Positions 17,133 through 25,276 of a stretch of 64,000 nt of DNA are shown one piece after another (position 1 is the stretch's first letter; each line of letters begins with the position of its first letter). The notes under the pieces are model-generated. The model was not told where the DNA came from, ran no database searches, and saw only the letters and a list, made by a program, of their open reading frames with translations. The DNA lies in contig MAAQ01000013.1 in the NCBI GenBank assembly GCA_002162685.1, positions 186,001 to 250,000 on the forward strand, written 5' to 3'. Both the position numbers and the translations under genes were made by a program. This DNA comes from Flavobacteriales bacterium 33_180_T64 (GTDB lineage Bacteria; Bacteroidota; Bacteroidia; Flavobacteriales; Flavobacteriaceae).

Positions 17133-17193
17133 AATTCTGATATTTGGCTTGATATTTGAAATTGAAAATGTGTTTAAATAAAGATAAATACCA

Positions 17194-18504
17194 ATGAAAA
17201 AACTGATACTACTCTTAGCGCTTATTCCAACACTTATATATGCTCAAAATACTATTAGTGGTGTGTTCGTTCCTGCCGAACAATATACTTACGCATTTTT
17301 ATATCATGCAACTCCTACTGGAGCAGAATATGTTAATAGAGCTGAACTTTCTGAAGATGGTAGCTTTAGTATTGTTCTGGACTCTACAATGAATGCTGGA
17401 ATTTATAAAATTGTATATGCCTTACCTCCTGAGGAAAATAATTTTGATTTTATTTATAATGGAAAAGAATCGGTTGCATTCTCTTTTAATCTAGATAACG
17501 GATTAGAATTCACAAAAAGTAATGATAATAAACTTTGGGCTTCCTACATTAAAAGTATGGATATGGTTAATATGACCATTAGTAATTTTTACACACAAGA
17601 AAGCACAGATAAAAAAGCCTTTGCAGATATTATAAAAACACTAAGCAACACTCAAAAAGCTTATGAAGAGTCTTCTAAAGACATGCTGTCTTCTGCTTTT
17701 GTAAAAGCAAATTCACCTTATATTCCTGAAACTTTCGAAGACTTATCAACCTACTCAAAAAATTTAAAACGCACCTATTTAAAAAATGTTGACTTTAGCA
17801 ATACCTTATTACAAAGTTCAGACTTTTTAGTAGATCGTGTGTTGGCTTATATCTTCGGAATGTCTGCCAATACAAGTAATGAGACCTATAAAAAAGATGT
17901 AGATGATTTAATGGCTAGTATTGGTGAAGGTAATATTCATATTAAAACCATTTTATTTGAAATGATTTGGACACGTTTTAAAGATCTTGATAATCCAGAA
18001 TTAGCAAATTACGTTTCTGACAATCATTTATTAGAACTCTCTAAGCAAACAGGATATCAAGCTTTAACAGAACAGCTCATAGTTTATAAAAATAATAGTA
18101 TTGGTAATAAAGCTGGAAACTTTGATTTGACCATCACTAAAGATGAAAAAACTATTACAACAACCTTACATGATTTAGATATTGCCAATCAATATGTACT
18201 GCTTTTTTGGAGTAGTACTTGTGGGCATTGCTTAGAAGAATTACCAAAAATTAAAGCATTACTAGCCGATAAAAAAGATGTAAAAGTTATTGCATTTGGT
18301 CTTGAAGATGATGCTATAGGTTGGCAAAAAGCCATCGTTAATTATCCAGATTTTATTCATGTCTTAGGCTTAGGAAAATGGGATAACCCAACATCTAACA
18401 CCTATGGTATAGAATCTACTCCTTCGTTTTTTGTACTAGACAAAGACAAGACAATTATAGCTAAGCCTTATGATGCTGAAGCTTTAAAAGCTATTTTAGA
18501 ATAA
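17194..18504 (+). CDS. Secreted TlpA/AhpC-type thioredoxin-like protein
   Basis: 436 residues. A signal peptide (MKKLILLLALIPTLIYAQ) is followed by an N-terminal beta-rich segment of the DUF4369 kind (about 20-110), a helical middle, and a C-terminal thioredoxin fold (about 305-436). The active site is WSSTCGHCLEELPKIKAL, a CGHC redox pair, and ESTPSFFVLDKDK holds the cis-Pro loop. It probably acts in the periplasm as a disulfide reductase, as in cytochrome maturation or as a general thiol-redox lipoprotein relative. It is 61 nt after the transporter gene. Confidence 0.82.
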   Translation: MKKLILLLALIPTLIYAQNTISGVFVPAEQYTYAFLYHATPTGAEYVNRAELSEDGSFSIVLDSTMNAGIYKIVYALPPEENNFDFIYNGKESVAFSFNLDNGLEFTKSNDNKLWASYIKSMDMVNMTISNFYTQESTDKKAFADIIKTLSNTQKAYEESSKDMLSSAFVKANSPYIPETFEDLSTYSKNLKRTYLKNVDFSNTLLQSSDFLVDRVLAYIFGMSANTSNETYKKDVDDLMASIGEGNIHIKTILFEMIWTRFKDLDNPELANYVSDNHLLELSKQTGYQALTEQLIVYKNNSIGNKAGNFDLTITKDEKTITTTLHDLDIANQYVLLFWSSTCGHCLEELPKIKALLADKKDVKVIAFGLEDDAIGWQKAIVNYPDFIHVLGLGKWDNPTSNTYGIESTPSFFVLDKDKTIIAKPYDAEALKAILE

Positions 18505-18531
18505 AATCGTTTTGGGTAATTCCGTAAATGA

Positions 18532-18560
18532 CTTGTACAGACAAAAAACAATAAAATTTG
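18532..18560 (+). promoter_or_regulatory. Candidate promoter of the GH26-like gene
   Basis: CTTG (18532-18535) and AAAATTTG (18553-18560) are 17 nt apart and fit the -33/-7 pattern with one mismatch each. The preferred ATG is 21 nt downstream. Confidence 0.35.
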
Positions 18561-18581
18561 ACGCTAGTCAAAACTGAAAGA

Positions 18582-19706
18582 ATGAATAGTTTACAGTTAA
18601 CTTTAGGTTTTTTTATACTAAGTGTCTTGGGTTCACAACAATTGATTTATGCACAAAATTCTGAAATTGCAAACAACACAAACTTAGCGAAATTTGAACC
18701 TGCAGATGGAAAATGTCTTTTTTTTATTGGTCAAGATCTAGGAGCTGTTGGCGGACTTGCTACATACAATAATGGTTACTGTGATTATTTTGATCCTCCT
18801 GCTGGATTTACAACCTATACCAATTTATCTCCAGGAGATCAATCTTTCGGATATACCAATAACGGTAATGACGGTCTTAAGCGTGTATCAAACTGGGGCG
18901 CTGGAGATGTTTGTGCACAATGCTTAGTAGACGATCCCGATTTTAAATATAGTGCAATCTCTATTGGTTTATCTATAGTAAACCACGAGAAAGCTATCGC
19001 TAAAGGCAAACACGATGAGCTTATAAAAGAACTGGCTCTCTGGATTAAAGGCTTAGGACAACGACCTGTGTTTCTTCGAATTGGTTATGAATTTGATGGA
19101 TGGGAATGGAATCACTATACAAAAAAGCATTATTTAGCTGCTTGGAAACATATTCATAATATGTTTAACGAAATGACGGTTTCTAATGTTGCTTTTGTTT
19201 GGCAATCTAAAGGAGTAGGATCAAATCAAAAAATTCTTGAAGACTGGTATCCAGGAGACGATTTGGTAGATTGGTGCGGGTATTCCTATTTTGGAAATCC
19301 AGATGAAGAGATGCTAACTTTTGCTAGAAAACATAAAAAACCGGTGTTTATCGCCGAAGCTACACCTGTATTCCAGATTGATAATCTGTATTTCAACACA
19401 CAGCTTACAGATACTAAAATAGCAGAACGCGCATGGAAACAATGGTTTATTCCATTCTTTGACACCATAAATCAAAATTCTGATGTTATAAAAGCGTTTA
19501 GCTATATCAATGTAAATTGGTCTATTCAACCCATGTGGATAAATAATCCAACCTTTCAAAAAGTCGATTCTCGAATACAAGCTAGTGACTTAATCTCAAA
19601 AAAGTGGACTGAGGAAATCAAAAAGCCGCGATACCTAAAATCGAATCCTGAATTATGGAATCAACTAGGGATAAGCTATTTAATCGACGAACGTAACAAC
19701 GATTAA
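18582..19706 (+). CDS. Secreted glycoside hydrolase, GH26-like (beta-mannanase superfamily)
   Basis: 374 residues from ATG 18582; a TTG at 18558 is in frame, but the signal peptide begins cleanly at MNSLQLTLGFFILSVLGSQQ. The (beta/alpha)8 core shows RPVFLRIGYEFDGWEWNHY, with the Glu expected for the acid/base, VAFVWQSKGVG, LVDWCGYSYFGNPDEE, and KPVFIAEATPVF, whose Glu is the likely nucleophile. Together these suggest the GH26 or a related clan-A family. No SusC/SusD pair or polysaccharide utilisation locus surrounds it, so the substrate is open. Confidence 0.72.
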   Translation: MNSLQLTLGFFILSVLGSQQLIYAQNSEIANNTNLAKFEPADGKCLFFIGQDLGAVGGLATYNNGYCDYFDPPAGFTTYTNLSPGDQSFGYTNNGNDGLKRVSNWGAGDVCAQCLVDDPDFKYSAISIGLSIVNHEKAIAKGKHDELIKELALWIKGLGQRPVFLRIGYEFDGWEWNHYTKKHYLAAWKHIHNMFNEMTVSNVAFVWQSKGVGSNQKILEDWYPGDDLVDWCGYSYFGNPDEEMLTFARKHKKPVFIAEATPVFQIDNLYFNTQLTDTKIAERAWKQWFIPFFDTINQNSDVIKAFSYINVNWSIQPMWINNPTFQKVDSRIQASDLISKKWTEEIKKPRYLKSNPELWNQLGISYLIDERNND

Positions 19707-19776
19707 TCTTTTTTTACAAAATTTACTCGAAGTTAAAATACCTTAAAGTTAGCCTCTTTTAGAATCAACACTACAG

Positions 19777-19812
19777 AAAAACGCCCAACTCAAATACATG
19801 AGATGGACGTTT
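19777..19812. terminator. Hairpin between the convergent GH26-like and lipoprotein genes
   Basis: AAAACG (19777-19782) and CGTTT (19808-19812) close an imperfect stem that includes CTCA/TGAG. It may terminate transcription from both sides; the T tract is weak. Confidence 0.35.
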
Positions 19813-19837
19813 CTGGAGCTAAATAACCAACCAAAAC

Positions 19838-20788
19838 TTAGCGCCTTGTGTTTACCCTAGGGTTATCTTTTTTAGCAGATTTCTGCTTACGTTTTTTTAA
19901 TTGTTTTGTGCCTTCAATACGCTTTCCTGTCGCATCGGCTTCTCTTAAGAATTCAATATATCCACGTCCTGTAAATTCATATACAGTTTCTGATGATGGA
20001 TGAAACAATTCTATCCTTTGATCATTAATAACGCTCAACTCGAAATATTCATTGTCGAAGAAATCATAATCTAGTGTTAATGTTTTTAAATACATAGTAT
20101 TGCTAATATCTCCCACACCATAAATGCCTGTGTAATCCCAGTAAATATTATCTGGATTTCCAATGTTTACATCTTGAGAACTTTTAAACTCTGAATCATT
20201 ACCGCCAGCTAAAAACTGAAGGTAGTTTTCATTATCAAACTCATTAATCGCTCCCATGTCACTTGTATATGTTTTTTCCCAAGCTTCATATTCTTGTAAG
20301 AAATAATGAATGTTATCATAAAACACATAATCATAATCAAATGTATTTCTCTGGTATCCATTTAAGAAATATGACGTGTCATTAAACGGATTATATAACT
20401 CTATAGTATTACTGTCTATTTGGTATACATCAAAGGTTTCATAACCATCGATATCGTGATTAATATCTAAAATCATATTATAGGCATCATAGGTTCCTAC
20501 ATCAATACCATAACCATTACCTTGATTTCCAAAGCCAACTAAATTATTATTTGCATACAAAACGCCATTTCTAAACGACACCGTAAATGCTATTTGCAAA
20601 AATGGTGTTTCTCCATTTCCTAGCGTTTGATTAATGTCTACATACCATAACTCGTGAGAGCTTAATAACTGATTTAATGTAATACCAGGTTGATTATCTA
20701 AATCATTTACAATAATCTCTTCGGTATAACACGATGTAAATAATGTTGCTATTAAAGCAAATCCTAAAAGTAGTTTTAGTGTTTTCAT
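19838..20788 (-). CDS. Lipoprotein of unknown function with a basic C-terminal tail
   Basis: 316 residues. The lipoprotein signal ends ATLFTSCYTEE. The mature part is acidic and aromatic, with two similar beta-rich halves (residues about 40-140, ending SYFLNGYQRN, and about 150-275, ending VYEFTGRGYIEFL), which suggests an internal duplication. The last 35 residues switch abruptly to Lys/Arg-rich (KQLKKRKQKSAKKDNPRVNT). I have seen similar flavobacterial proteins labelled as nicotinate-nucleotide adenylyltransferases, but nothing here supports that enzyme. Probably surface or periplasmic; function unknown. Confidence 0.7.
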   Translation of the reverse strand: MKTLKLLLGFALIATLFTSCYTEEIIVNDLDNQPGITLNQLLSSHELWYVDINQTLGNGETPFLQIAFTVSFRNGVLYANNNLVGFGNQGNGYGIDVGTYDAYNMILDINHDIDGYETFDVYQIDSNTIELYNPFNDTSYFLNGYQRNTFDYDYVFYDNIHYFLQEYEAWEKTYTSDMGAINEFDNENYLQFLAGGNDSEFKSSQDVNIGNPDNIYWDYTGIYGVGDISNTMYLKTLTLDYDFFDNEYFELSVINDQRIELFHPSSETVYEFTGRGYIEFLREADATGKRIEGTKQLKKRKQKSAKKDNPRVNTRR

Positions 20789-20930
20789 AAGTCCCTTTTT
20801 ATCTAAAAACTGATTTTGAAATCTAATTCATAATCTTATGTTTTTAGGGTTATTACTTCCAGAGTTTCAAAACGCGTGCCAAAAATGAAAGTCTATTGTT
20901 TTCAGTACGACAAAAACCCTATATTTTATG

Positions 20931-20938
20931 TATTTTTG
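20931..20938 (+). promoter_or_regulatory. -7 element of the gpsA promoter
   Basis: TATTTTTG matches TAnnTTTG and lies 24 nt before the preferred gpsA ATG. It falls inside the longest open frame, which supports the shorter start. Confidence 0.4.
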
Positions 20939-20962
20939 AATGACACTAATTATATTCCATTT

Positions 20963-21964
20963 ATGAGTCAACCATTAAAATATGCAGTATTTGGTGCAGG
21001 AAGTTGGGCAACAGCCATTGTAAAGATGCTAAGTGAAAATTTAGATCCCATCGGTTGGTACATGCGAAGTGCTTATACTAAAGAGCATTTACTAAAAGAA
21101 CAGCACAACCCTAGTTATTTAAGTTCTGTTGAGTTTAAAACTGAGCAACTAAAAATTAGCAATGATATTAATGAAATTGCTGAATGGGCTGATGTACTAA
21201 TTTTTGTGATTCCGTCGGCTTTTATACATAGTGAATTAGAAAAACTTACCATTGATATTTCTAAAAAAACAATTGTTTCTGCTGTTAAAGGTATTATGCC
21301 ACAATCTGGATTATTAGTAGGTGAGCACTTTCATGATATTTATAATATTCCGTTTGAAAACATAGCCGTTATTGCTGGACCTTGTCATGCAGAAGAAGTC
21401 GCTCTTGAACGTTTATCCTATTTAACAATTTCATGTGCTGATGCCGAAAAAGCGCAAGCCATTGCTGATACACTCTCAAGCAACTATATCAAAACTAAAA
21501 TTAGCGATGATATTATTGGTACCGAATATGCTGTTATGCTCAAAAATATTTATGCAATTGCTGCTGGTATTGCGCATGGTTTAGGTTATGGAGATAACTT
21601 CCAGAGTGTATTGATGAGTAATGCTATTCGTGAAATGAAACGTTTCATAAAAAAGATGCATAAAATGAAACGTAATATTAATAACTCGGCCTATTTAGGT
21701 GATTTATTAGTAACAGGATATTCTACATTTTCGCGTAATCGTATGTTTGGAAACATGATTGGCAAAGGCTATACCGTAAAATCTGCTCAGATGGAAATGA
21801 GTATGGTTGCTGAAGGCTATTATGCGACTAAAAGTGCACATGAACTTAATTTAAAGAACCAGAAAAAAACGCAATTACCAATAATTAATGCGGTTTATGA
21901 GATTCTTTATGAGAATAAAAATCCTAAGAAAGTATTTAAAAAACTAACGGATAAGTTGGATTAA
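20963..21964 (+). CDS. gpsA: NAD(P)H-dependent glycerol-3-phosphate dehydrogenase
   Basis: 333 residues from ATG 20963 (MSQPLKYAVFGAGSWATAIV). The frame stays open 87 nt upstream, but a -7 element lies there and homologues start near the glycine loop. FGAGSWATAI binds NAD(P)H; IAGPCHAEEVALER and the catalytic-Lys region YAVMLKNIYAIAAGIAHGLG fit GpsA, as does the length. It reduces dihydroxyacetone phosphate to sn-glycerol-3-phosphate for phospholipid synthesis. It faces the pheS-side gene across 23 nt. Confidence 0.92.
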   Translation: MSQPLKYAVFGAGSWATAIVKMLSENLDPIGWYMRSAYTKEHLLKEQHNPSYLSSVEFKTEQLKISNDINEIAEWADVLIFVIPSAFIHSELEKLTIDISKKTIVSAVKGIMPQSGLLVGEHFHDIYNIPFENIAVIAGPCHAEEVALERLSYLTISCADAEKAQAIADTLSSNYIKTKISDDIIGTEYAVMLKNIYAIAAGIAHGLGYGDNFQSVLMSNAIREMKRFIKKMHKMKRNINNSAYLGDLLVTGYSTFSRNRMFGNMIGKGYTVKSAQMEMSMVAEGYYATKSAHELNLKNQKKTQLPIINAVYEILYENKNPKKVFKKLTDKLD

Positions 21965-21987
21965 AGCATCTTGTTTTATACGAATTA

Positions 21988-22383
21988 TTACTTCACCAAA
22001 ATCCCTTTTAACTGCATCAAAGGAATGGTCTGTAAGGCATTTGCGTTTATCGTATTCTTTCTAAATACATAGGTCTTGTCTAACATTTGATTGCCCTCAA
22101 AAAAAGTGACTCTAAACTCATTATTAAGTTTAAGCACTTCGTTTTGCATAAATTCTATTTTGGCATAACTTCTTGCAGGCAATAGTTTTATGGTATGACG
22201 CATTACTGGTGTGATCTTCGCTTCGGAATATCCTTTAGACACAATTAAAACGGTATCTAGATCGACATCTTTATTGTTTATAATATAGGCATTCCAATCA
22301 TCAGTTTTATATTCTGGATGCTGTTCTTGTACTACAGCAACAAACACCTCTTCTACTATTGGAATTTGAATGTCTTTTTTCAC
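21988..22383 (-). CDS. Conserved hypothetical protein downstream of pheS
   Basis: 131 residues, cytosolic, beta-rich, with no signal peptide. It begins MKKDIQIPIVEEVFVAVVQE and has VLIVSKGYSEAKITPVMRHT in the middle. I do not recognise a named domain, although the order pheS then a gene of this type seems common in Flavobacteriaceae. Only 3 nt separate it from pheS, so the two are co-transcribed. Confidence 0.7.
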   Translation of the reverse strand: MKKDIQIPIVEEVFVAVVQEQHPEYKTDDWNAYIINNKDVDLDTVLIVSKGYSEAKITPVMRHTIKLLPARSYAKIEFMQNEVLKLNNEFRVTFFEGNQMLDKTYVFRKNTINANALQTIPLMQLKGILVK

Positions 22384-22386
22384 AAC

Positions 22387-23406
22387 TTACAAGGCGCTTT
22401 TAAACTGCTCTAAAAAACGAACATCATTTTCACTTAGCAAACGAATATCGCTAATCTGATGAAGTAATAACGCAATACGATCGATTCCCATACCAAAAGC
22501 AAAACCTGAGTATTCTTTAGAATCAATACCACAGTTTTCTAATACATTAGGATCTACCATACCACAACCCATTATTTCTAACCAACCTGTCCCTTTAGTC
22601 ATTTTATAATCGGTTTCAGTCTCTAATCCCCAATATACATCTACCTCAGCACTTGGCTCAGTAAACGGAAAATATGATGGACGTAAACGAATTTTGGATT
22701 TCCCGAACATTTCGGTTGTGAAATATTGTAAGGTTTGTTTTAAATCGGAAAAACTCACATCTTTATCAATATACAAACCTTCTACCTGATGAAAAAAACA
22801 GTGTGAACGTCCAGAAATAGCTTCATTACGGAACACACGACCAGGTGAAATGGTACGAATTGGTGGTTTATTATTTTCCATATAACGTACTTGTACCGAA
22901 CTTGTATGTGTTCGTAACAAAACGTCTGGATTAGTTTGAATGAAAAACGTATCCTGCATATCACGCGCAGGATGATATTCTGGCAGGTTTAATGCGGTAA
23001 AATTATGCCAATCATCTTCAATTTCTGGGCCTTCACTAACATTAAATCCTATACGAGAAAAGATATCAATAATTTGGTTTTTGACAATAGAAATTGGGTG
23101 ACGCCCACCAATCTCAATTGGCGCTCCAGGTCGTGATAAATCACCATATATACCTGCAGTTTCTTCTTTACTTTCTAGGTCTTCTTTTAAGGCATTTACC
23201 TTTTCTTCAGCCGTTTTTTTAAGCTGATTTATGGTTTGACCAAACTCTTTTTTCTGCTCGTTTGCTACATTTTTAAACTCAGCAAAATAATGTTTTAAAA
23301 GTCCTTTAGACCCTAAATATTTAATACGGAATGCCTCAACCTCTTCTTTAGATTGTGCCTTAAAAGCGTCAGCTTCTGCGATGAGTTCTTTTATCTTATC
23401 TATCAT
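22387..23406 (-). CDS. pheS: Phenylalanyl-tRNA synthetase alpha subunit
   Basis: 339 residues. The N-terminal coiled coil that contacts tRNA (about 1-85) contains KYLGSKGLLKHYF and ENFTALNLPEYHPARDMQDT-type class II motifs follow: residues near 125-145 read HNFTALNLPEYHPARDMQD, then motif 2 RVFRNEAISGRSHCFFHQVE and motif 3 GFAFGMGIDRIALLLHQI. It pairs with PheT, encoded elsewhere, to charge tRNA-Phe. The start MIDKIKELIAEADAFKAQ agrees with homologues. A TAAATTTG element lies 20 nt upstream. Confidence 0.95.
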   Translation of the reverse strand: MIDKIKELIAEADAFKAQSKEEVEAFRIKYLGSKGLLKHYFAEFKNVANEQKKEFGQTINQLKKTAEEKVNALKEDLESKEETAGIYGDLSRPGAPIEIGGRHPISIVKNQIIDIFSRIGFNVSEGPEIEDDWHNFTALNLPEYHPARDMQDTFFIQTNPDVLLRTHTSSVQVRYMENNKPPIRTISPGRVFRNEAISGRSHCFFHQVEGLYIDKDVSFSDLKQTLQYFTTEMFGKSKIRLRPSYFPFTEPSAEVDVYWGLETETDYKMTKGTGWLEIMGCGMVDPNVLENCGIDSKEYSGFAFGMGIDRIALLLHQISDIRLLSENDVRFLEQFKSAL

Positions 23407-23425
23407 AATACCTGAAAATGGAACG

Positions 23426-23433
23426 CAAATTTA
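23426..23433 (-). promoter_or_regulatory. -7 element of the pheS promoter
   Basis: Read on the minus strand this is TAAATTTG, an exact TAnnTTTG, 19 nt before the pheS start. No clear -33 element was found. The repeat element at 23452-23546 ends just upstream of it. Confidence 0.45.
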
Positions 23434-23451
23434 ATGATTTTATCGAGATTT

Positions 23452-23546
23452 GCGTTAAGGATGGAGGTTTTGTTGGAGCTCCTCAAAGAGAGCGACTACC
23501 GAGAGCCTGACCCTCTGAAGTACTTTGCGCAAGAGGGTAACGCCCA
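23452..23546 (-). repeat. Intergenic element with GGCGTT...AACGC ends, copy B
   Basis: On the minus strand it begins GGGCGTTACCCTC and ends CCTTAACGC, so its ends form inverted repeats like those of copy A at 1811-1887. It is distinctly more GC-rich than the genome around it. An internal hairpin, ACCCTCT (23510-23516) with AGAGGGT (23532-23538), could fold in RNA. It lies between the 118-residue hypothetical gene and pheS, oriented towards pheS. Confidence 0.6.
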
Positions 23547-23550
23547 GTTT

Positions 23551-23907
23551 TTAATCTATAAATTGTGTTTCTACAAAATAGTTAACAATAGCGTCTTTCA
23601 TTAAAATGCTTTGCTCTCCTGCTTTTAAAGGTGGTAACTGCTCTTTAACTTTATAATGTGGCCAACCTTCATCATCAACAAAATCGAATTCATAATACCC
23701 ATAAGGTGTTAACAATTTGCAAATAGCAATATGCATTAAATCAAGTTTATGATCTTTTTTAAATCGCCTGTCTAATTGTCCTAACTCCTGTACGCCAATT
23801 AAATAAATAATGGCATCTATATCTAGAGCATCACCATCTGCAAATTTTGCTGATAATTTCTCGACTACTTGTTCCCAACGCTCTTTTAATTGTTCGTCTC
23901 TTGCCAT
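23551..23907 (-). CDS. Conserved hypothetical protein (118 residues)
   Basis: A small cytosolic protein: MARDEQLKERWEQVVEKLSA, then DALDIDAIIYLIGVQELGQL, then DLMHIAICKLLTPYGYYEFD. It is mostly helical with a short C-terminal beta part. The sequence looks well conserved, as in a core Bacteroidota family, but I know no function for it. A good TAACTTTG promoter element lies 28 nt upstream. Confidence 0.72.
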   Translation of the reverse strand: MARDEQLKERWEQVVEKLSAKFADGDALDIDAIIYLIGVQELGQLDRRFKKDHKLDLMHIAICKLLTPYGYYEFDFVDDEGWPHYKVKEQLPPLKAGEQSILMKDAIVNYFVETQFID

Positions 23908-23934
23908 ATGTTTTCTCTAAAGAAAATTAATTTA

Positions 23935-23942
23935 CAAAGTTA
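23935..23942 (-). promoter_or_regulatory. -7 element of the 118-residue hypothetical gene
   Basis: TAACTTTG on the minus strand matches TAnnTTTG and lies 27 nt before the ATG at 23907. The -33 element is unclear. Confidence 0.4.
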
Positions 23943-23973
23943 GTAAACTATAAATGGATGATTAGCGTTATTA

Positions 23974-24003
23974 TTTTAAAATGAGAAAAATTATGTACGT
24001 TTG
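23974..24003 (+). promoter_or_regulatory. Promoter of the cvpA-like gene
   Basis: TACGTTTG (23996-24003) is an exact TAnnTTTG, 17 nt before the ATG at 24021. A T-rich TTTTA stands 17-18 nt upstream as a weak -33 element. It is divergent from the promoter at 23935-23942. Confidence 0.45.
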
Positions 24004-24020
24004 TTAAAATTGACTACACC

Positions 24021-24548
24021 ATGGCATTGATTGATATAATTATAGGAGCGCTATTACTTTTTGGGCTTATAAGAGGAATTATGAAAGGACTTTTTGTTGA
24101 AGTCGCATCACTTGTTGCACTTATTGCTGGTGTTTATGGTGCCATCCATTTTAGTAATTTTGCTGCAGAATTTTTAGAAAGCAAAGTTGATTGGGATGAG
24201 AAATACATTAACATTGTTGCGTTTGCAATTACTTTTGTTATTATCGTTTTAATCATTGCACTTGCCGGAAAAGCCTTAACTAAACTAGCTGATTTTGCTG
24301 CTTTAGGTATTTTAAATAAGTTGCTTGGTGGTGTATTTGGTGCTCTTAAATTTGGGTTGATTTTAAGTGTGCTTCTTATTGTTTTTGACAACTTAAATAA
24401 TACAATTCCGTTTGCTGATGAAGACGATTTAAAAGACTCTATACTTTATAAACCGGTTAAAAGTTTAGCGCCTATGTTATTTCCTAGTATTTTAAATAAA
24501 GGAAAAGAAGATCCTAACGATGTTGAAGAAAATACTACTGAAACATAA
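24021..24548 (+). CDS. CvpA family membrane protein
   Basis: 175 residues with four transmembrane helices: IDIIIGALLLFGLIRGIMKG, VASLVALIAGVYGAIHF, INIVAFAITFVIIVLIIALA and GVFGALKFGLILSVLLIVF. The tail is acidic. This is the CvpA fold, named for colicin V production in E. coli and otherwise linked to envelope stress. Gly-rich GLIRGIMKGLFVEVASL is the family signature. It is monocistronic, closed by the hairpin at 24546-24578. Confidence 0.85.
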   Translation: MALIDIIIGALLLFGLIRGIMKGLFVEVASLVALIAGVYGAIHFSNFAAEFLESKVDWDEKYINIVAFAITFVIIVLIIALAGKALTKLADFAALGILNKLLGGVFGALKFGLILSVLLIVFDNLNNTIPFADEDDLKDSILYKPVKSLAPMLFPSILNKGKEDPNDVEENTTET

Positions 24549-24578
24549 AAAACTGCCTACTTATGTATAGACAGTTTT
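24546..24578. terminator. Bidirectional terminator between cvpA-like gene and carbonic anhydrase gene
   Basis: AAAAACTG (about 24547-24554) pairs with CAGTTTTT (24571-24578), with further pairing of CTA and TAG inside. It is flanked by A and T tracts and sits between convergent genes. Confidence 0.7.
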
Positions 24579-24601
24579 TAAATTCAATGTATATAATATG
24601 A

Positions 24602-25231
24602 TTATAACATATTTACTTTTCCTGTATGAAGACTATACACAGCTCCAACAATTTTGATCTCTCCATTGTCTTCCATTTCTGTTAAGATTTGGCTCTTTTC
24701 ACGAATACGATCTATCGTTAATTTCACATTATTCTCTACTGTTTTAGCAACAAAAGCTTTGTTTGATGAATTAGCTTCACCTTCAACTTCATCTGCTGAT
24801 TGCTTTACAGCTGGCATAATATTAGCTAACATTGCAGTAATATTTCCCAACTCAACACCATCACAAGCTGCTTTTACAGCACCACAACTTTCATGACCTA
24901 GAACGAGTACCAATTTGCTTCCTGCGGCTTTGCATGAATATTCTAAACTTCCTAAGATATCTACGTTCTCAAAGTTTCCTGCTACTCTTGCAACAAAGAT
25001 ATCGCCAATAGCTTGATCTAAAACAGTTTCTACAGGTACACGAGAATCGATACAGGATAATACTACTGCTTTTGGAAATTGTCCTCCAATAGTTTGATTT
25101 ACTAAAGCAGCATTATCTGTTGCTTGAGAATTTTGATTTATAAAACGGGTATTCCCCTCTAATAAATCTTGTAATACACCATCAGGTGTTAATGCGACTT
25201 GTACGTCTTTTGTTATGGCTCTATTTTTCAT
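24602..25231 (-). CDS. Beta-class carbonic anhydrase
   Basis: 209 residues, cytosolic. The zinc ligands and catalytic dyad are present: Cys60-Ile-Asp62-Ser-Arg64 (SCIDSRVP) and His113-Glu-Ser-Cys116 (LGHESCGAVKAA). It interconverts CO2 and bicarbonate. There is no signal peptide. The SulP transporter gene ends 45 nt upstream on the same strand. With two SulP genes in the cluster, the enzyme probably supplies or consumes bicarbonate inside the cell, for anaplerotic carboxylation or pH balance. Confidence 0.92.
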   Translation of the reverse strand: MKNRAITKDVQVALTPDGVLQDLLEGNTRFINQNSQATDNAALVNQTIGGQFPKAVVLSCIDSRVPVETVLDQAIGDIFVARVAGNFENVDILGSLEYSCKAAGSKLVLVLGHESCGAVKAACDGVELGNITAMLANIMPAVKQSADEVEGEANSSNKAFVAKTVENNVKLTIDRIREKSQILTEMEDNGEIKIVGAVYSLHTGKVNML

Positions 25232-25276
25232 TTCGTCTTTGTTTTAATATTTATTCTTAAAATAATAAGTGATTCG

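Noticed and set aside
20876-20962. 29-codon N-terminal extension of gpsA
   Set aside because: A -7 promoter element lies within it and GpsA proteins begin just before the glycine-rich loop.
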